DNA of 23,190 nucleotides. Source: QHBQ01 sp038230695 (GTDB lineage Bacteria; Chloroflexota; Chloroflexia; QHBQ01). The stretch's first letter is position 1. Each line of letters begins with the position of its first letter. A program made the translations under genes and the position numbers. Where the stretch lies: positions 1-23,190 of the forward strand of contig JBBRMT010000043.1 in the NCBI GenBank assembly GCA_038230695.1. The letters run 5' to 3'. The notes below the pieces were generated by a model, which saw only the letters and a list, made by a program, of their open reading frames with translations, had not been told where the DNA came from and made no database searches. This document shows positions 1-8,111 of the stretch, piece by piece.

Positions 1-1831
1 AGTCGGTCGGCTGCTGGTTGCCGAACACGGCATATAGCTTCTGGTGCATCGCCGCCTTCTGCGCCTCAGTAAACGCCCACCAGTGGACCGCCACGTAGCG
101 CACGCCCGCTTTCGCCAGCGCCGCCGCGCCCGCGCCGTTTAGCACTTCCCCATCCTGCGCGGCGGGTGTGCCATCGGCAAAATAGCGCAGCGCGGGTTGC
201 TCCTGCGCGAACTTATCAATCGGCTGGCGGGCGAGGTGGCCGCCCACGATCGGCTTTTCGCTGATCGTCTGGTAGGCGAGATAGTCCACCATCGGGCGCA
301 GCGGCAGTTCGACGACCGCAAAGTTGCCTGCCTCGGCGTGGATCTGGTGGTAGAAGGTGAGCGGCTGGGAGGGCGACACCATTGGCGCCGGCACGGTGAG
401 ATACTCGAAGGCGATCAGACCCAGCAATACCACCGGGATGAGCCAGATGGTGACGTAGCCACCCCACGAGCGGGCGCGGATGTACTTGACCGCATAGCCA
501 GCCAGCGCCGCCAGCGCCAGCACAACCAGCGCCGCGAAGCGCATAGGAGTACGCATCACGCTGAAGAAAGGCAACTCGTAGAGCAGCGCGTAGGGCATCA
601 CCATGCTGCCGTTGAAGTCGGTAAACTGGGTGTTGTTGGCAATGTGCAGGATTGGCCCCAGGCTGATGATGATGAACATCAGCGCGGCCCAGCCCCAGAA
701 GCGCACCGCCCGCCGCTTCCATACCACCAACGCGAATATCCCCAACAACAGCGGGGTTATGCCAGGGGTAATCACCAGGTCGCCCGGGGGCGCGTCGAAG
801 CGTTCGCCAATCGCGGTGACAGCCGGGCCGAAGATGGGGTGCAGCGTGCTGGGGGTGATGTAGGCATAGAGGTCAGCGGAGTAGTAAAGCTGCTCGGTGA
901 GTGGCAGCGGCGTATACGGCACCGTGCGTATCTCGATGATCGTGCCGATCAACACCGGCGCGGTAAGCAGCAGGAACAATCCGACCATTGCCGCCAATGG
1001 GGCAACCAGCCGCAAAATGCGCCTGCCATCGCGCCGCAATCCCCACAGCCGATATATCAAATAGAAGGCGGTGAATAGTCCGAGGAAGATGACGTAAGTC
1101 CACTCGCTGTAGGCGGTTAGCACCAGGAAGAAGCCCGCAAGCAGCGGGTTACGCAGAGTGCTGAGTGCTGAGTGCTGAGTGCTGAGTGCTGGGGTTAGCG
1201 TCGGGGTAGGCTGCTGCCCTCCCCAGCCTTCTCTTGCATCAACCGAGGGGGTAGCAACTGCTTCGGTAGGGACGAACCGCTGTTCGCCCTGGGCCAGCGC
1301 ACCATCCACCGCTTTGAGCAGAAAGAGGATATAGAAAGGCATCCACTGCATCCACATCAGGTTGAGGTGGCCGTAGAGGTGGGCAAAGTGGTAGGGACAG
1401 AAGCCGAAGATGAAGCCCGCAATGAAGCTGGCGACCACGTCGGCGGTTAGATAGCGGGCCAGCAGATACATCCCCAGCGCGGACAGCACGAAACTTAGCA
1501 ACACCATCACGTTGTAGGCGCTGACCAGGCTGAGGCCCAGCCACTGCAAGGGGGTGCCGATCAGGCCCGCCAGCGGCACTACGGTATCGAAGTAGAGGTT
1601 TGCCCCATAGGGGAAGTATTTGTAATCGGTGTGAAAGGGCCACTGCCCAGTTTCGATCGCCTTGCGTAGCCACCACAGGTTCCAGACATTCTGCCAGGCA
1701 TCGCCACCCGCTGGCACCGCATCGCCAAAGTGGAGGATGAGCGGCCAGGTTAGCAGCAGGCTAATCAGCACGTAGACACCCGCTATTGCTAGCGGGTGTG
1801 ATGGGGTCAACCGGGGGTGGGACAGCCTCAC
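1..1831 (-). CDS. Polytopic membrane protein, GT-C glycosyltransferase-like (3' end beyond window)
   Basis: The minus frame is open from a GTG at 1831 to the left edge, about 610 codons with no stop seen, so the C-terminus is missing. The GTG overlaps the stop of the upstream transporter gene (GTGA), which suggests translational coupling and decides the start; later starts are possible. The translation is very hydrophobic with about ten membrane spans. An early Asp-containing loop (GGDAWQNVWNLWW, residues 42-54) resembles the catalytic first loop of GT-C/YfhO-like proteins that use lipid-linked sugars. This family placement is inference from topology and the acidic loop. After about residue 480 the protein becomes less hydrophobic, as expected for an extracytoplasmic C-terminal domain. 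Residues ~181-227 form a hydrophilic insert encoded by dispersed repeat DNA (see findings). Confidence 0.72.
   Translation of the reverse strand, partial: MRLSHPRLTPSHPLAIAGVYVLISLLLTWPLILHFGDAVPAGGDAWQNVWNLWWLRKAIETGQWPFHTDYKYFPYGANLYFDTVVPLAGLIGTPLQWLGLSLVSAYNVMVLLSFVLSALGMYLLARYLTADVVASFIAGFIFGFCPYHFAHLYGHLNLMWMQWMPFYILFLLKAVDGALAQGEQRFVPTEAVATPSVDAREGWGGQQPTPTLTPALSTQHSALSTLRNPLLAGFFLVLTAYSEWTYVIFLGLFTAFYLIYRLWGLRRDGRRILRLVAPLAAMVGLFLLLTAPVLIGTIIEIRTVPYTPLPLTEQLYYSADLYAYITPSTLHPIFGPAVTAIGERFDAPPGDLVITPGITPLLLGIFALVVWKRRAVRFWGWAALMFIIISLGPILHIANNTQFTDFNGSMVMPYALLYELPFFSVMRTPMRFAALVVLALAALAGYAVKYIRARSWGGYVTIWLIPVVLLGLIAFEYLTVPAPMVSPSQPLTFYHQIHAEAGNFAVVELPLRPMVDYLAYQTISEKPIVGGHLARQPIDKFAQEQPALRYFADGTPAAQDGEVLNGAGAAALAKAGVRYVAVHWWAFTEAQKAAMHQKLYAVFGNQQPTD
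1156..1190. repeat. Five 7-bp tandem units (GAGTGCT) inside a coding region
   Basis: Five exact copies of GAGTGCT run head to tail. The same heptamer recurs just downstream of the cyclase gene (21846-21863), and a partial inverse copy lies at 13019-13031. Here it is read in the minus frame of the membrane protein gene as a Ser/Thr/Ala/Leu-rich linker. Confidence 0.9.
1266..1290. repeat. In-CDS copy of the GTAGGGGCG hairpin element
   Basis: This copy starts GTAGGGACGAAC and ends GTTCGCCCT, with CGCT in the loop. It matches the intergenic copies at 5982-6006 and 6108-6131 in sequence and orientation. It lies inside the open frame of the left-edge membrane protein without breaking it. Confidence 0.8.
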
Positions 1832-3264
1832 TTCCTGGCTCCAATCGGCGCGGCTTCCACTGCGTTAGCCGCGTGCAGATTATCCGCGCTGCCATCAGCA
1901 GGGATGTTGGTCTGGCTTATGGGCGCGACAGGTTGACGGGTATGGGTGTGGGTAGCGGTGCGGGTGATCTGGTCATCGCCGCTTGGATCAGTAACGGTGA
2001 TGGTGCCGCCTACATATTGCACCGAGGTTACCAGCGGTACGGCTGGCTCAGTCGGCTTGAGGTCAGTCGCCTCGACGCGCTCCTGCTCCTCTACGCTCTC
2101 CACCACCTGCCAGCCGCTCGGCTGGGAGTTGAACCAGGCGCTCGGCTTGATGAACGAGTTGAAGAACTGGCCGGTCATTACGTTGATCACCCCGGCCACC
2201 GGGATGCCGAACAACGCACCCCAGACCCCCCCGATCTTCGACCCCAGCAGCATCGCGGCAAAGACCACCAGCGGGTGAACGCCGACCGATTCGCTCATTA
2301 TGCGGGGGGCGACCACGTTGAGGATAAGCGCCTGGGCCACCACCACCACGATGAGGATAATCCACCAACTGGCGCTGCCCGCCCAGCTAGTATGCTGCGT
2401 GCTAACGCTATCAATCAGGGCAATTACCACCGGCGGCACATAAGCGGCAACGTAGCCAATCAGCGGCACCAGCATGAACAGGGTGGTGACAATCGCGGCC
2501 AGCAAGGCGAAGTTGAGGCGGAACACTGCCATTACCAGGCCTACTATCGTGCCGTAGACGATGCCCATCAGGAACTGGCCGCGCAGGAAGCCGCCGAAGC
2601 TGCTCTCGATGCTGCTGCCCAGCAACCGGGTCTGATCACGGTAGCGGAGCGGCACGATGTTGCGTAGCCCTTCGGCGATGCGTTTGCCGTCGCTCATGAA
2701 GATGTACGAAAGCACCAGAATGATGATTACATTGAACACCACGCCGAACAGACCTTGCAGGAAGGTCACTACCTGCTTGGTGAAGTCCACCGCCTGGCTG
2801 CTAAGATTGGTAATGAAGTTCTGCAGATCGGCCTGCTTAATACCGAACCTGCCCAGCTGATCCAACGCCCAGTTCTGGAACTGATTAAGCTGGTCAGGAC
2901 TGCTGAGGAAAGTGCCCAGATTCTGAATCTGCTCCACCAGTGGCGGCAGGATCAGCCAGCCGAGCAGCGTCATCGTCAGCAGCACGCCAATATAGACCAC
3001 GTTGACCGCGCCAACCCAGCCGATGGGGTGGTTGCGCCAGGGCAGGTTGACTTGTTGCAGCTTTTCGGCGAAGGGGCGCAGGGTGAAGGCCAGCAGCCAG
3101 GCGATGAAGAAGAGCAGGAAGGTGTCGAGGTATTGCAACAGGAAGCTGCCCACCTGTCCGACTACCCAGGTAGCTACAATCAGGAAGACGAGGATGATCA
3201 GCCAGCGCAGCCAGCGATTATCCAGCACCTCGCGCACAACTGTCTTGCTGCTCTGCCTTAGCAT
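1828..3264 (-). CDS. AI-2E family transporter (PerM/YdiK-like permease)
   Basis: This is a 478-aa integral membrane protein of the AI-2E_transport family. Members are proposed exporters of autoinducer-2 or other small solutes; the substrate here is unknown. Membrane spans lie near residues 20-62, 84-110, 172-190, 230-285, 300-320 and 330-365. The family signature GGFLRGQFLMG (224-234) and the motif VAPRIMSESVGVHPLVV (317-333) followed by GSKIGGVWGALFGIPVAG are clear. The C-terminal ~100 residues (from about 380) form a hydrophilic, Thr/Pro/acid-rich tail beyond the usual core. The start is supported by GGAGG upstream of the ATG. It lies 47 bp downstream of the CvpA-like gene and overlaps the next membrane gene by 4 bp, so the three are probably one operon. 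Confidence 0.9.
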   Translation of the reverse strand: MLRQSSKTVVREVLDNRWLRWLIILVFLIVATWVVGQVGSFLLQYLDTFLLFFIAWLLAFTLRPFAEKLQQVNLPWRNHPIGWVGAVNVVYIGVLLTMTLLGWLILPPLVEQIQNLGTFLSSPDQLNQFQNWALDQLGRFGIKQADLQNFITNLSSQAVDFTKQVVTFLQGLFGVVFNVIIILVLSYIFMSDGKRIAEGLRNIVPLRYRDQTRLLGSSIESSFGGFLRGQFLMGIVYGTIVGLVMAVFRLNFALLAAIVTTLFMLVPLIGYVAAYVPPVVIALIDSVSTQHTSWAGSASWWIILIVVVVAQALILNVVAPRIMSESVGVHPLVVFAAMLLGSKIGGVWGALFGIPVAGVINVMTGQFFNSFIKPSAWFNSQPSGWQVVESVEEQERVEATDLKPTEPAVPLVTSVQYVGGTITVTDPSGDDQITRTATHTHTRQPVAPISQTNIPADGSADNLHAANAVEAAPIGARK

Positions 3265-3280
3265 TGCCTTCCACCTCCAG

Positions 3281-3306
3281 ATTGCCGATTACAGATTGCA
3301 GATTAG
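3281..3306. repeat. Short direct repeats of CAGATTGC/CGATTA type
   Basis: Between the transporter and CvpA-like genes the motif CAGATTGC recurs with small variants about every 8-9 bp. It resembles a simple intergenic repeat and shows no recognisable regulatory role. It also fills most of the 47-bp gap of the presumed operon. Confidence 0.6.
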
Positions 3307-3311
3307 GGTGT

Positions 3312-4679
3312 TTAGGTTTGACGATCCGGCGGCACAATCTCAGTCGCAGCAGCGTCGCCCATTTCGTAACGGGCGCTTTGTGGCGGGGCGACGCTAGTCT
3401 CTTGCTCCACCACGTGTTGCTGCCCGGCAGGGGTATCGCTGACGCTCTCCACGGTGCGGGTTTCGCTTACCCCGCCGGGCGTATTGTTGACGCTCTCTAC
3501 AGTGCGGGTTTCGCGCTCGACGCTGGGGCTGGTCGGATAGCTGGCAGGCTGTAGCATGGGCGGCAGGGTAGATAGGTCGGTGGCAGTGCTTTGCTCCACT
3601 ACAGGAGCAGGCGACTGACTACGCCGCTCCAACAGCGACGAGGCTTCGCCGGCAAGTGGCGAACGCGGCAACTCCGCCATATCCACGCGAGTATACTGTT
3701 CAGGGGCGGATGGGGGCGGAGCAAACTGCTCCGGCATCGGGTAGGCGGGCGCAATCGGGACCGACACCTGGTGCTGCTCGTAAGCTGGCGGCGGGGTGTA
3801 GCCAGGAACGCGATTGTTGGCGGGCGCGGCCATACCACCAGGCGGTGTAGCGTAACGCGAGGGCTGGGGCGGTGGATAGTCGGCGCTGGTGTAACGCGGT
3901 GTAGGCGGCGTAGGTGGCAAGGCGATAGGCACAGGCGGCTGCCAGGGTTGCGGCGCGGGTTGCTGGGGTGGTTGGTAGGGCGGCTGGTAGGGCGGCTGGT
4001 AGGGCGGTGGCGCCTGATTCATCCGCGTAGGTGCGCCGCTGGGCGGTGGGGCATAGGGACTCGGCTGCGGCTGCATCAAATAGGGCGACACCTGCGGACG
4101 CTGGGTGACGCTGGTCTGGGTTTGCACCAACTGCTGCACCTCTGGCCCGGTCAGAATGCGGAAGCTGCGCGAGGCTGCGCCAAAGATGATTAGCAGCGCC
4201 ACCGCTGCCACAATCGCCAGCAGGCTCCAGTTGACCCAGTATTGCACTAGCCATGAGCCGAACGTGGAGTTGGCAACTGCGTTTGCCCCATCATTGCTAA
4301 TCGCGGTGAGGTAGGAAAGCAGCCAGGTAAGTACCAGACTGGCGTTGATCAGGCCGAGCAACCCGCCCATTACCCGTTGCCCATTGCTGAGAGGCGAACG
4401 GAAGCGCACCAGCGCCAGCGGCGCGATGAAGCCGACCAGCAGGAAGCAGAGTAGGAAGATACCGTAGTAGGTGTATAGCTGGGCGGGGGGCTGGTTGGTG
4501 CTGAAGGCGTTCTGCATATCGGGGGTCCAGGCATCACCCCAGCGGCTGACAAACACAATGCCGATCATAATGCCGAGCAGCGAGAAAAGTTCGGGCAGCA
4601 CCCCACGGGCAAAGCCGATTAGCAGGAACACCAACCCCAGCGCGATGGCAATTACATCAATCAACAACGAGGCGCTCAT
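3312..4679 (-). CDS. CvpA-like membrane protein with long proline-rich tail
   Basis: This 455-aa protein has two parts. Residues 1-~170 contain about five membrane spans typical of the CvpA (colicin V production) family, beginning with LLIDVIAIALGLVFLLIGFA. CvpA proteins are inner-membrane proteins linked to envelope homeostasis; their exact activity is unsettled. Residues ~175-455 are a low-complexity tail rich in Pro, Gln, Ser and Thr, with PPYQ repeated three times around residue 225 and a 16-residue tandem repeat beginning ETRTVESV near the C-terminus (DNA period 48 bp at about 3441/3489). Usual CvpA proteins are about 160-200 aa, so the tail is an addition, probably cytoplasmic or surface-exposed. 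A good AGGAGG precedes the ATG. It is the first gene of a presumed three-gene minus-strand operon. Confidence 0.85.
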   Translation of the reverse strand: MSASLLIDVIAIALGLVFLLIGFARGVLPELFSLLGIMIGIVFVSRWGDAWTPDMQNAFSTNQPPAQLYTYYGIFLLCFLLVGFIAPLALVRFRSPLSNGQRVMGGLLGLINASLVLTWLLSYLTAISNDGANAVANSTFGSWLVQYWVNWSLLAIVAAVALLIIFGAASRSFRILTGPEVQQLVQTQTSVTQRPQVSPYLMQPQPSPYAPPPSGAPTRMNQAPPPYQPPYQPPYQPPQQPAPQPWQPPVPIALPPTPPTPRYTSADYPPPQPSRYATPPGGMAAPANNRVPGYTPPPAYEQHQVSVPIAPAYPMPEQFAPPPSAPEQYTRVDMAELPRSPLAGEASSLLERRSQSPAPVVEQSTATDLSTLPPMLQPASYPTSPSVERETRTVESVNNTPGGVSETRTVESVSDTPAGQQHVVEQETSVAPPQSARYEMGDAAATEIVPPDRQT

Positions 4680-4724
4680 TACCTACCTCCTTTTAACATC
4701 ATTGATCCGTCACAGGTTGAGTCC

Positions 4725-4733
4725 ATTATACCA
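4725..4733 (-). promoter_or_regulatory. Extended -10 promoter for the cvpA-like operon
   Basis: On the minus strand the sequence reads TGGTATAAT, an extended -10 (TGnTATAAT), about 45 bp upstream of the ATG at 4679. No good -35 is visible, as is common with an extended -10. The 12-mer CTATGGTATAAT is identical to the one upstream of the gene at 11659-12651. Confidence 0.65.
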
Positions 4734-4770
4734 TAGCGGGGCAAATGCTGTGCGTCTACTGGTAGCATTA

Positions 4771-4779
4771 TGCTATAAT
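4771..4779 (+). promoter_or_regulatory. Extended -10 promoter for the M24 peptidase gene
   Basis: TGCTATAAT is a perfect extended -10, 44 bp upstream of the ATG at 4824. The hexamer 17 bp further upstream (TGCGTC) is a poor -35. It is back to back with the minus-strand promoter at 4725-4733, so the two polymerase sites share about 45 bp. Confidence 0.65.
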
Positions 4780-4823
4780 TAGTTGGCAAGCACGATTGTA
4801 ATCGAGAGGAGCGAGGCGGAGCA

Positions 4824-5978
4824 ATGATGCTATCAAGCGAAGAATACGGCACCCGCATAACGAGGGCGCAGGCGCGGATGAAGGAACAGGGTGTGGACTG
4901 GCTGCTGCTCGCGCCGGGCAGCGATATGCGCTACCTGTGCGGGCTGAGTGCGCGGGTGAGCGAGCGGCTCAACCTGTTGGCTTTGCCGCAAGCGGGCAAA
5001 GCGCACTTCTACGCCCCTGCGCTAGAGGCAATGGGGCCGCGTGAACTGGCTAACCAGGGCTTGTTCGACCTGAGCGTGTGGCAAGAGGATGAGAACCCAG
5101 TGCGGCTAGTTGCCCACGACATCGCACGGCGGGCGCTTGACAGCGGCAACATCGAGCGGCCCGCCAGCATTGCGGTGAGCGACCAGATGTGGAGCGTCTT
5201 TCTGCTGCGCCTGCAAGAGGTGATCAGCAAGGCAAATTGGCTATCGGCGGCGCAGGTGATCGAGCCGCTACGCATTATCAAGAGCGCGGCAGAGATTGAG
5301 GCGCTGGCGCAGATCGGCGCAGCGGCCGATGCGGTGTTCGCTGAGATCGTCAAGGTGCGCTTCAGCGGGCGGCGCGAGGTGGAGATTGCCGAGATGCTGG
5401 GCCAGATGCTGCGGGCCAATCAGCACGAGGTCGCCAAGTTTGCCATCGTTGCAAGTGGGCCGAACGGCTCATCGCCCCACCACGATGCGGGTGAGCGAGT
5501 GATCGAGCCAGGCGACATGGTGGTGCTGGACTTCGGCGGAGTTGGACATCACGGCTACGGCTCCGACATCAGCCGCACCGTGTTCGTGGCGGGCGATGCA
5601 GGGCTGACTCCGACTGCGGAGCAACTGAAGGTCTACAACACGGTGCGCGAGGCGCAGGAGCTAGCCTACCGCGCTATCCGCCCCGGCATTGCAGCGCAGG
5701 CGCTGGACAAAGTGGCCCGCGACCACATCACCGCTGCCGGTTACGGCGAAGCCTTCCTCCACCGCCTCGGTCACGGCATCGGTCTGGACGGTCACGAAAC
5801 GCCTTACCTGGTGCATGGCAACACCACGAAAATCGAACCCGGCATGGCCTTCAGCGACGAGCCAGGCATATACCTCACTGGCAAGTTTGGGGTACGCATC
5901 GAGGACATCGTGTATTGCAATGCGGATGGCGGGGTGCGTTGCAATGAGGCGACCCGGGAGTTGGTGATGGTGGGGTAA
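4824..5978 (+). CDS. M24 family metallopeptidase (Xaa-Pro aminopeptidase/prolidase-like)
   Basis: This 384-aa protein has the two-domain layout of creatinase/prolidase M24B peptidases, which remove N-terminal residues next to proline or hydrolyse Xaa-Pro dipeptides in the cytoplasm. The N-terminal creatinase-like domain covers residues ~10-145 and the pita-bread domain ~150-380. All five expected metal ligands are visible: D236 (VLDFGG), D248 (GYGSDISRT), H317 (HRLGHGIG), E346 (SDEPGIY) and E360 (GVRIEDIV). The conserved His in PHHDAGER is near residue 220. The gene starts ATGATG, so either Met could be used; purine-rich GAGGAG-type sequence lies upstream. Substrate preference (dipeptide or longer) cannot be told from sequence. 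A hairpin repeat begins 3 bp after the stop. Confidence 0.93.
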   Translation: MMLSSEEYGTRITRAQARMKEQGVDWLLLAPGSDMRYLCGLSARVSERLNLLALPQAGKAHFYAPALEAMGPRELANQGLFDLSVWQEDENPVRLVAHDIARRALDSGNIERPASIAVSDQMWSVFLLRLQEVISKANWLSAAQVIEPLRIIKSAAEIEALAQIGAAADAVFAEIVKVRFSGRREVEIAEMLGQMLRANQHEVAKFAIVASGPNGSSPHHDAGERVIEPGDMVVLDFGGVGHHGYGSDISRTVFVAGDAGLTPTAEQLKVYNTVREAQELAYRAIRPGIAAQALDKVARDHITAAGYGEAFLHRLGHGIGLDGHETPYLVHGNTTKIEPGMAFSDEPGIYLTGKFGVRIEDIVYCNADGGVRCNEATRELVMVG

Positions 5979-5981
5979 CAA

Positions 5982-6006
5982 GGGCGAACCGTTGTTCGCC
6001 CCTACG
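5982..6006. repeat. GTAGGGGCG-family hairpin, copy 1 of the 5979-6213 gap
   Basis: GGGCGAAC, loop CGTT, GTTCGCCC form a perfect 8-bp stem, followed by CTAC. The left outer arm is truncated. It begins 3 bp after the stop codon of the peptidase gene. A T-run does not follow, so it is not a classical terminator. Confidence 0.85.
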
Positions 6007-6107
6007 ATTGTAACCTTTACTCTGCTTCTGCGTAGATAATAGTTAAGGAACGAAGTTTCCGAAACTAAATAGGACTTACGAAGTTGCCACAAAAGCGAGA
6101 TCATTCT

Positions 6108-6131
6108 GTAGGGGCGAACCGTTGTTCGCCC
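6108..6131. repeat. GTAGGGGCG-family hairpin, copy 2 of the 5979-6213 gap
   Basis: This has the same 8-bp stem and CGTT loop as the copy at 5982, in the same orientation. It retains the full left arm GTAGGGG but has a truncated right arm (CCCTG). The sequence between the two copies (6007-6107) is AT-richer and holds no gene I can support. Confidence 0.85.
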
Positions 6132-6213
6132 TGCTGAACGGCATAACTTCTAACTAAAGTCAGCGACGCTGCCCCATACTAGAGCTACGCCGCCGCGCAA
6201 GGATGCAACCACA

Positions 6214-7188
6214 ATGACACAACACGGACAGCCCAACCACAGCAGCGTGAAACCCGATCCGCACAGCGGCGTACCGCGCAATCAGTATCAGCCCACGCCG
6301 CCCATCCTCACCCCCATCCGCGATGTCAACGATATTGTCAGCCGTGCCTTTGGCCTGTATCGCGCCAATTTTGGTCCGTTCGTGACGATTATGGCGCTGG
6401 CCTACGTCGGTTACTTCGTGATCTACGCGCTACTTTATCTGCTGCCGCTGGGTGGTGGTATAAGTGGGCCAACCTCGCTGGTAGGCCAGTTGGGGTCTAC
6501 CCAGCAGTTGCTGAACTCGCCCGCGCTCTATTTGCTGGTGACCTTTGCCCGCACCTTCCTGCTAGGGTTGCCGCTGGTGTTCGCCTCCGGCGCGTTGGTG
6601 GTGGCGACTACTAACGCCTACTTTGGTCGCCCGGTGATCATTGCGGACTCATACCGCTATGCCTTTGGGTTGGCAACTAGGCTGATCATGCTGGCGCTAC
6701 TCAGTGCGCTGCTTGATTTCACGCAAACGCTGTTTAATTTTATCCCATACCTGAATCTGGCTGGGATAATTCTCTACCTAGCGCTCCTGATCGGTGTTGC
6801 CGTGCGCTGGCAGGTGGGGCGGCAGGCGCTGGTGCTGGAGCGCATTGGCGCATTTGAGGCAGTGAACCGTAGCTGGAAGCTGATTGGCTCCGACCGACGG
6901 GGGATGAGCTTCGGCCTCTGGTTCATACTGGCGGTGCGTACCGTAATTCCAGTGGTCATACTCTGGATAGTGCTGCTCTTCGTGGTGCCAGGCGGGTTGA
7001 CCGGGGGGTGGTTTCTGCCTGCTACCTTGATCCTGTTCGCCCTACTCGGCCTGCTGGTTACTCCGCTCTTTGATAGCGCCTTCACTATCTTCTATATCCA
7101 CCTGCGGGCCGAGCGCGAGGGACTAGAGCCTGCCGCGCTACTGGCGAACATTGATGCCGCGAGTGCGGATAAGAAGCTGGTAGGTTAA
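6214..7188 (+). CDS. Multipass membrane protein, GPDPase-membrane-domain/DUF975-like
   Basis: This is a 324-aa protein with a hydrophilic N-terminus (1-45) and about six membrane spans between residues ~52 and 290. The segment after the fourth span (RWQVGRQALVLERIGAFEAV, followed by NRSWKL, 199-224) resembles the hallmark of the glycerophosphoryl-diester-phosphodiesterase membrane domain and related DUFs, where a conserved Glu and an RSW motif occur. No catalytic domain is attached, so function is unknown; it may be structural or transport-related. The ATG is preceded by AAGGA about 10 bp upstream. Its stop overlaps the stop of the convergent meaB gene by a few bases (TTAA at 7185-7188). Confidence 0.7.
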   Translation: MTQHGQPNHSSVKPDPHSGVPRNQYQPTPPILTPIRDVNDIVSRAFGLYRANFGPFVTIMALAYVGYFVIYALLYLLPLGGGISGPTSLVGQLGSTQQLLNSPALYLLVTFARTFLLGLPLVFASGALVVATTNAYFGRPVIIADSYRYAFGLATRLIMLALLSALLDFTQTLFNFIPYLNLAGIILYLALLIGVAVRWQVGRQALVLERIGAFEAVNRSWKLIGSDRRGMSFGLWFILAVRTVIPVVILWIVLLFVVPGGLTGGWFLPATLILFALLGLLVTPLFDSAFTIFYIHLRAEREGLEPAALLANIDAASADKKLVG

Positions 7189-8111
7189 CAAAGCCCCTCC
7201 ACCAACCTTCGCGCCACCGTCGCCACATCAAGCTCCCGCGATACCAGTTCGTCGAGCATCGCTGCGCCAGCCTCGGTGTTTAGCTGCTGCGCGATGCGGG
7301 CGGCCAGTTCCAGCTTAACCCGCTCGATCAGCTCATCGTGCAGCGCGGCGCGGGTGCGCTCGGTCAGCTTGCCCGATTGCTCCAGGTAGGTGAAGTGTCG
7401 GTCAATCTGCGCGGCAAGCTCGTCAATGCCAATGCCCTCGACCGCGACAGTCTTGACGATGGGTGGCTTCCAGTCGTAGTGCGAGTAGGTGAGCATCGTT
7501 TTCAGGTAGGTGATCAGCTTGTCTGCGCCCAACACGTCGCCCTTGTTTACCACCAACACATCGGCGATCTCCAGGATGCCAGCCTTGATGCTCTGCACAT
7601 CATCGCCCAACCCCGGCACCTCGACAAGGATGGTGGTCTGCGCCGCCCGTGCGATGCTGACCTCATCCTGCCCCGCGCCGACCGTCTCGATGATCACCAC
7701 CTCGAAGCCCGCCGCATCCAGCACGCGCACCGCATCGTTGGTGGCCGCGCTGAGGCCGCCCACCTGCCCGCGACTCGCCATGCTGCGGATGAACACGCCG
7801 TTGTCGCCGTAGAACTCCTGCATCCTGATGCGATCGCCCAGCACCGCGCCTCCGCTGATGCTGCTGCTGGGGTCAACCGCCACAATGGCAACCTGCTTGC
7901 CCTGCCCACGATAGAAGTGGATCAGCTGATTGACCAGCGTGCTTTTGCCTGCACCGGGTGGCCCGGTGATGCCCAGCACGCGGGCATGGCCGGTCGCCGA
8001 AGTGATCTCGCGCAGCACACCCGCTGCGTTCGCGCCACCGTTCTCCACCATACTAATGGTGCGGGTCAGAGTAAGGCGCTGGTGGCGTAGCCGCTCGACC
8101 AGTTCGCTCAC
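7185..8111 (-). CDS. meaB: Mutase-associated GTPase MeaB (ArgK family)
   Basis: This 308-aa G3E-family P-loop GTPase gates cofactor loading and protects adenosylcobalamin-dependent acyl-CoA mutases. Visible motifs are the Walker A GPPGAGKST (50-58), AVDPSS (79-83), the switch/G3 region ETVGAGQDE (142-150) and NKGD for guanine recognition (189-192). Length matches the usual 300-330 aa. The start codon is GTG at 8111, forming a GTGA overlap with the stop of the B12-binding subunit gene, so the two are translationally coupled. It is the last gene of the mutase cluster and converges on the membrane-protein gene at 6214-7188. Its pairing with an unusual mutase large subunit leaves open whether it is a MeaB proper or the equivalent chaperone of an isobutyryl-CoA-type mutase. 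Confidence 0.94.
   Translation of the reverse strand: MSELVERLRHQRLTLTRTISMVENGGANAAGVLREITSATGHARVLGITGPPGAGKSTLVNQLIHFYRGQGKQVAIVAVDPSSSISGGAVLGDRIRMQEFYGDNGVFIRSMASRGQVGGLSAATNDAVRVLDAAGFEVVIIETVGAGQDEVSIARAAQTTILVEVPGLGDDVQSIKAGILEIADVLVVNKGDVLGADKLITYLKTMLTYSHYDWKPPIVKTVAVEGIGIDELAAQIDRHFTYLEQSGKLTERTRAALHDELIERVKLELAARIAQQLNTEAGAAMLDELVSRELDVATVARRLVEGLC

Noticed and set aside
197..1078. A 293-codon plus-strand frame rich in Arg, His and Gln
   Set aside because: It is opposite the membrane protein gene that is open over the whole 1-1831 region, and its composition is typical of an antisense shadow.
1786..2667. Long plus-strand open frame opposite the AI-2E transporter
   Set aside because: It is an antisense shadow in GC-rich DNA; the minus-strand frame has clear family motifs and membrane spans.
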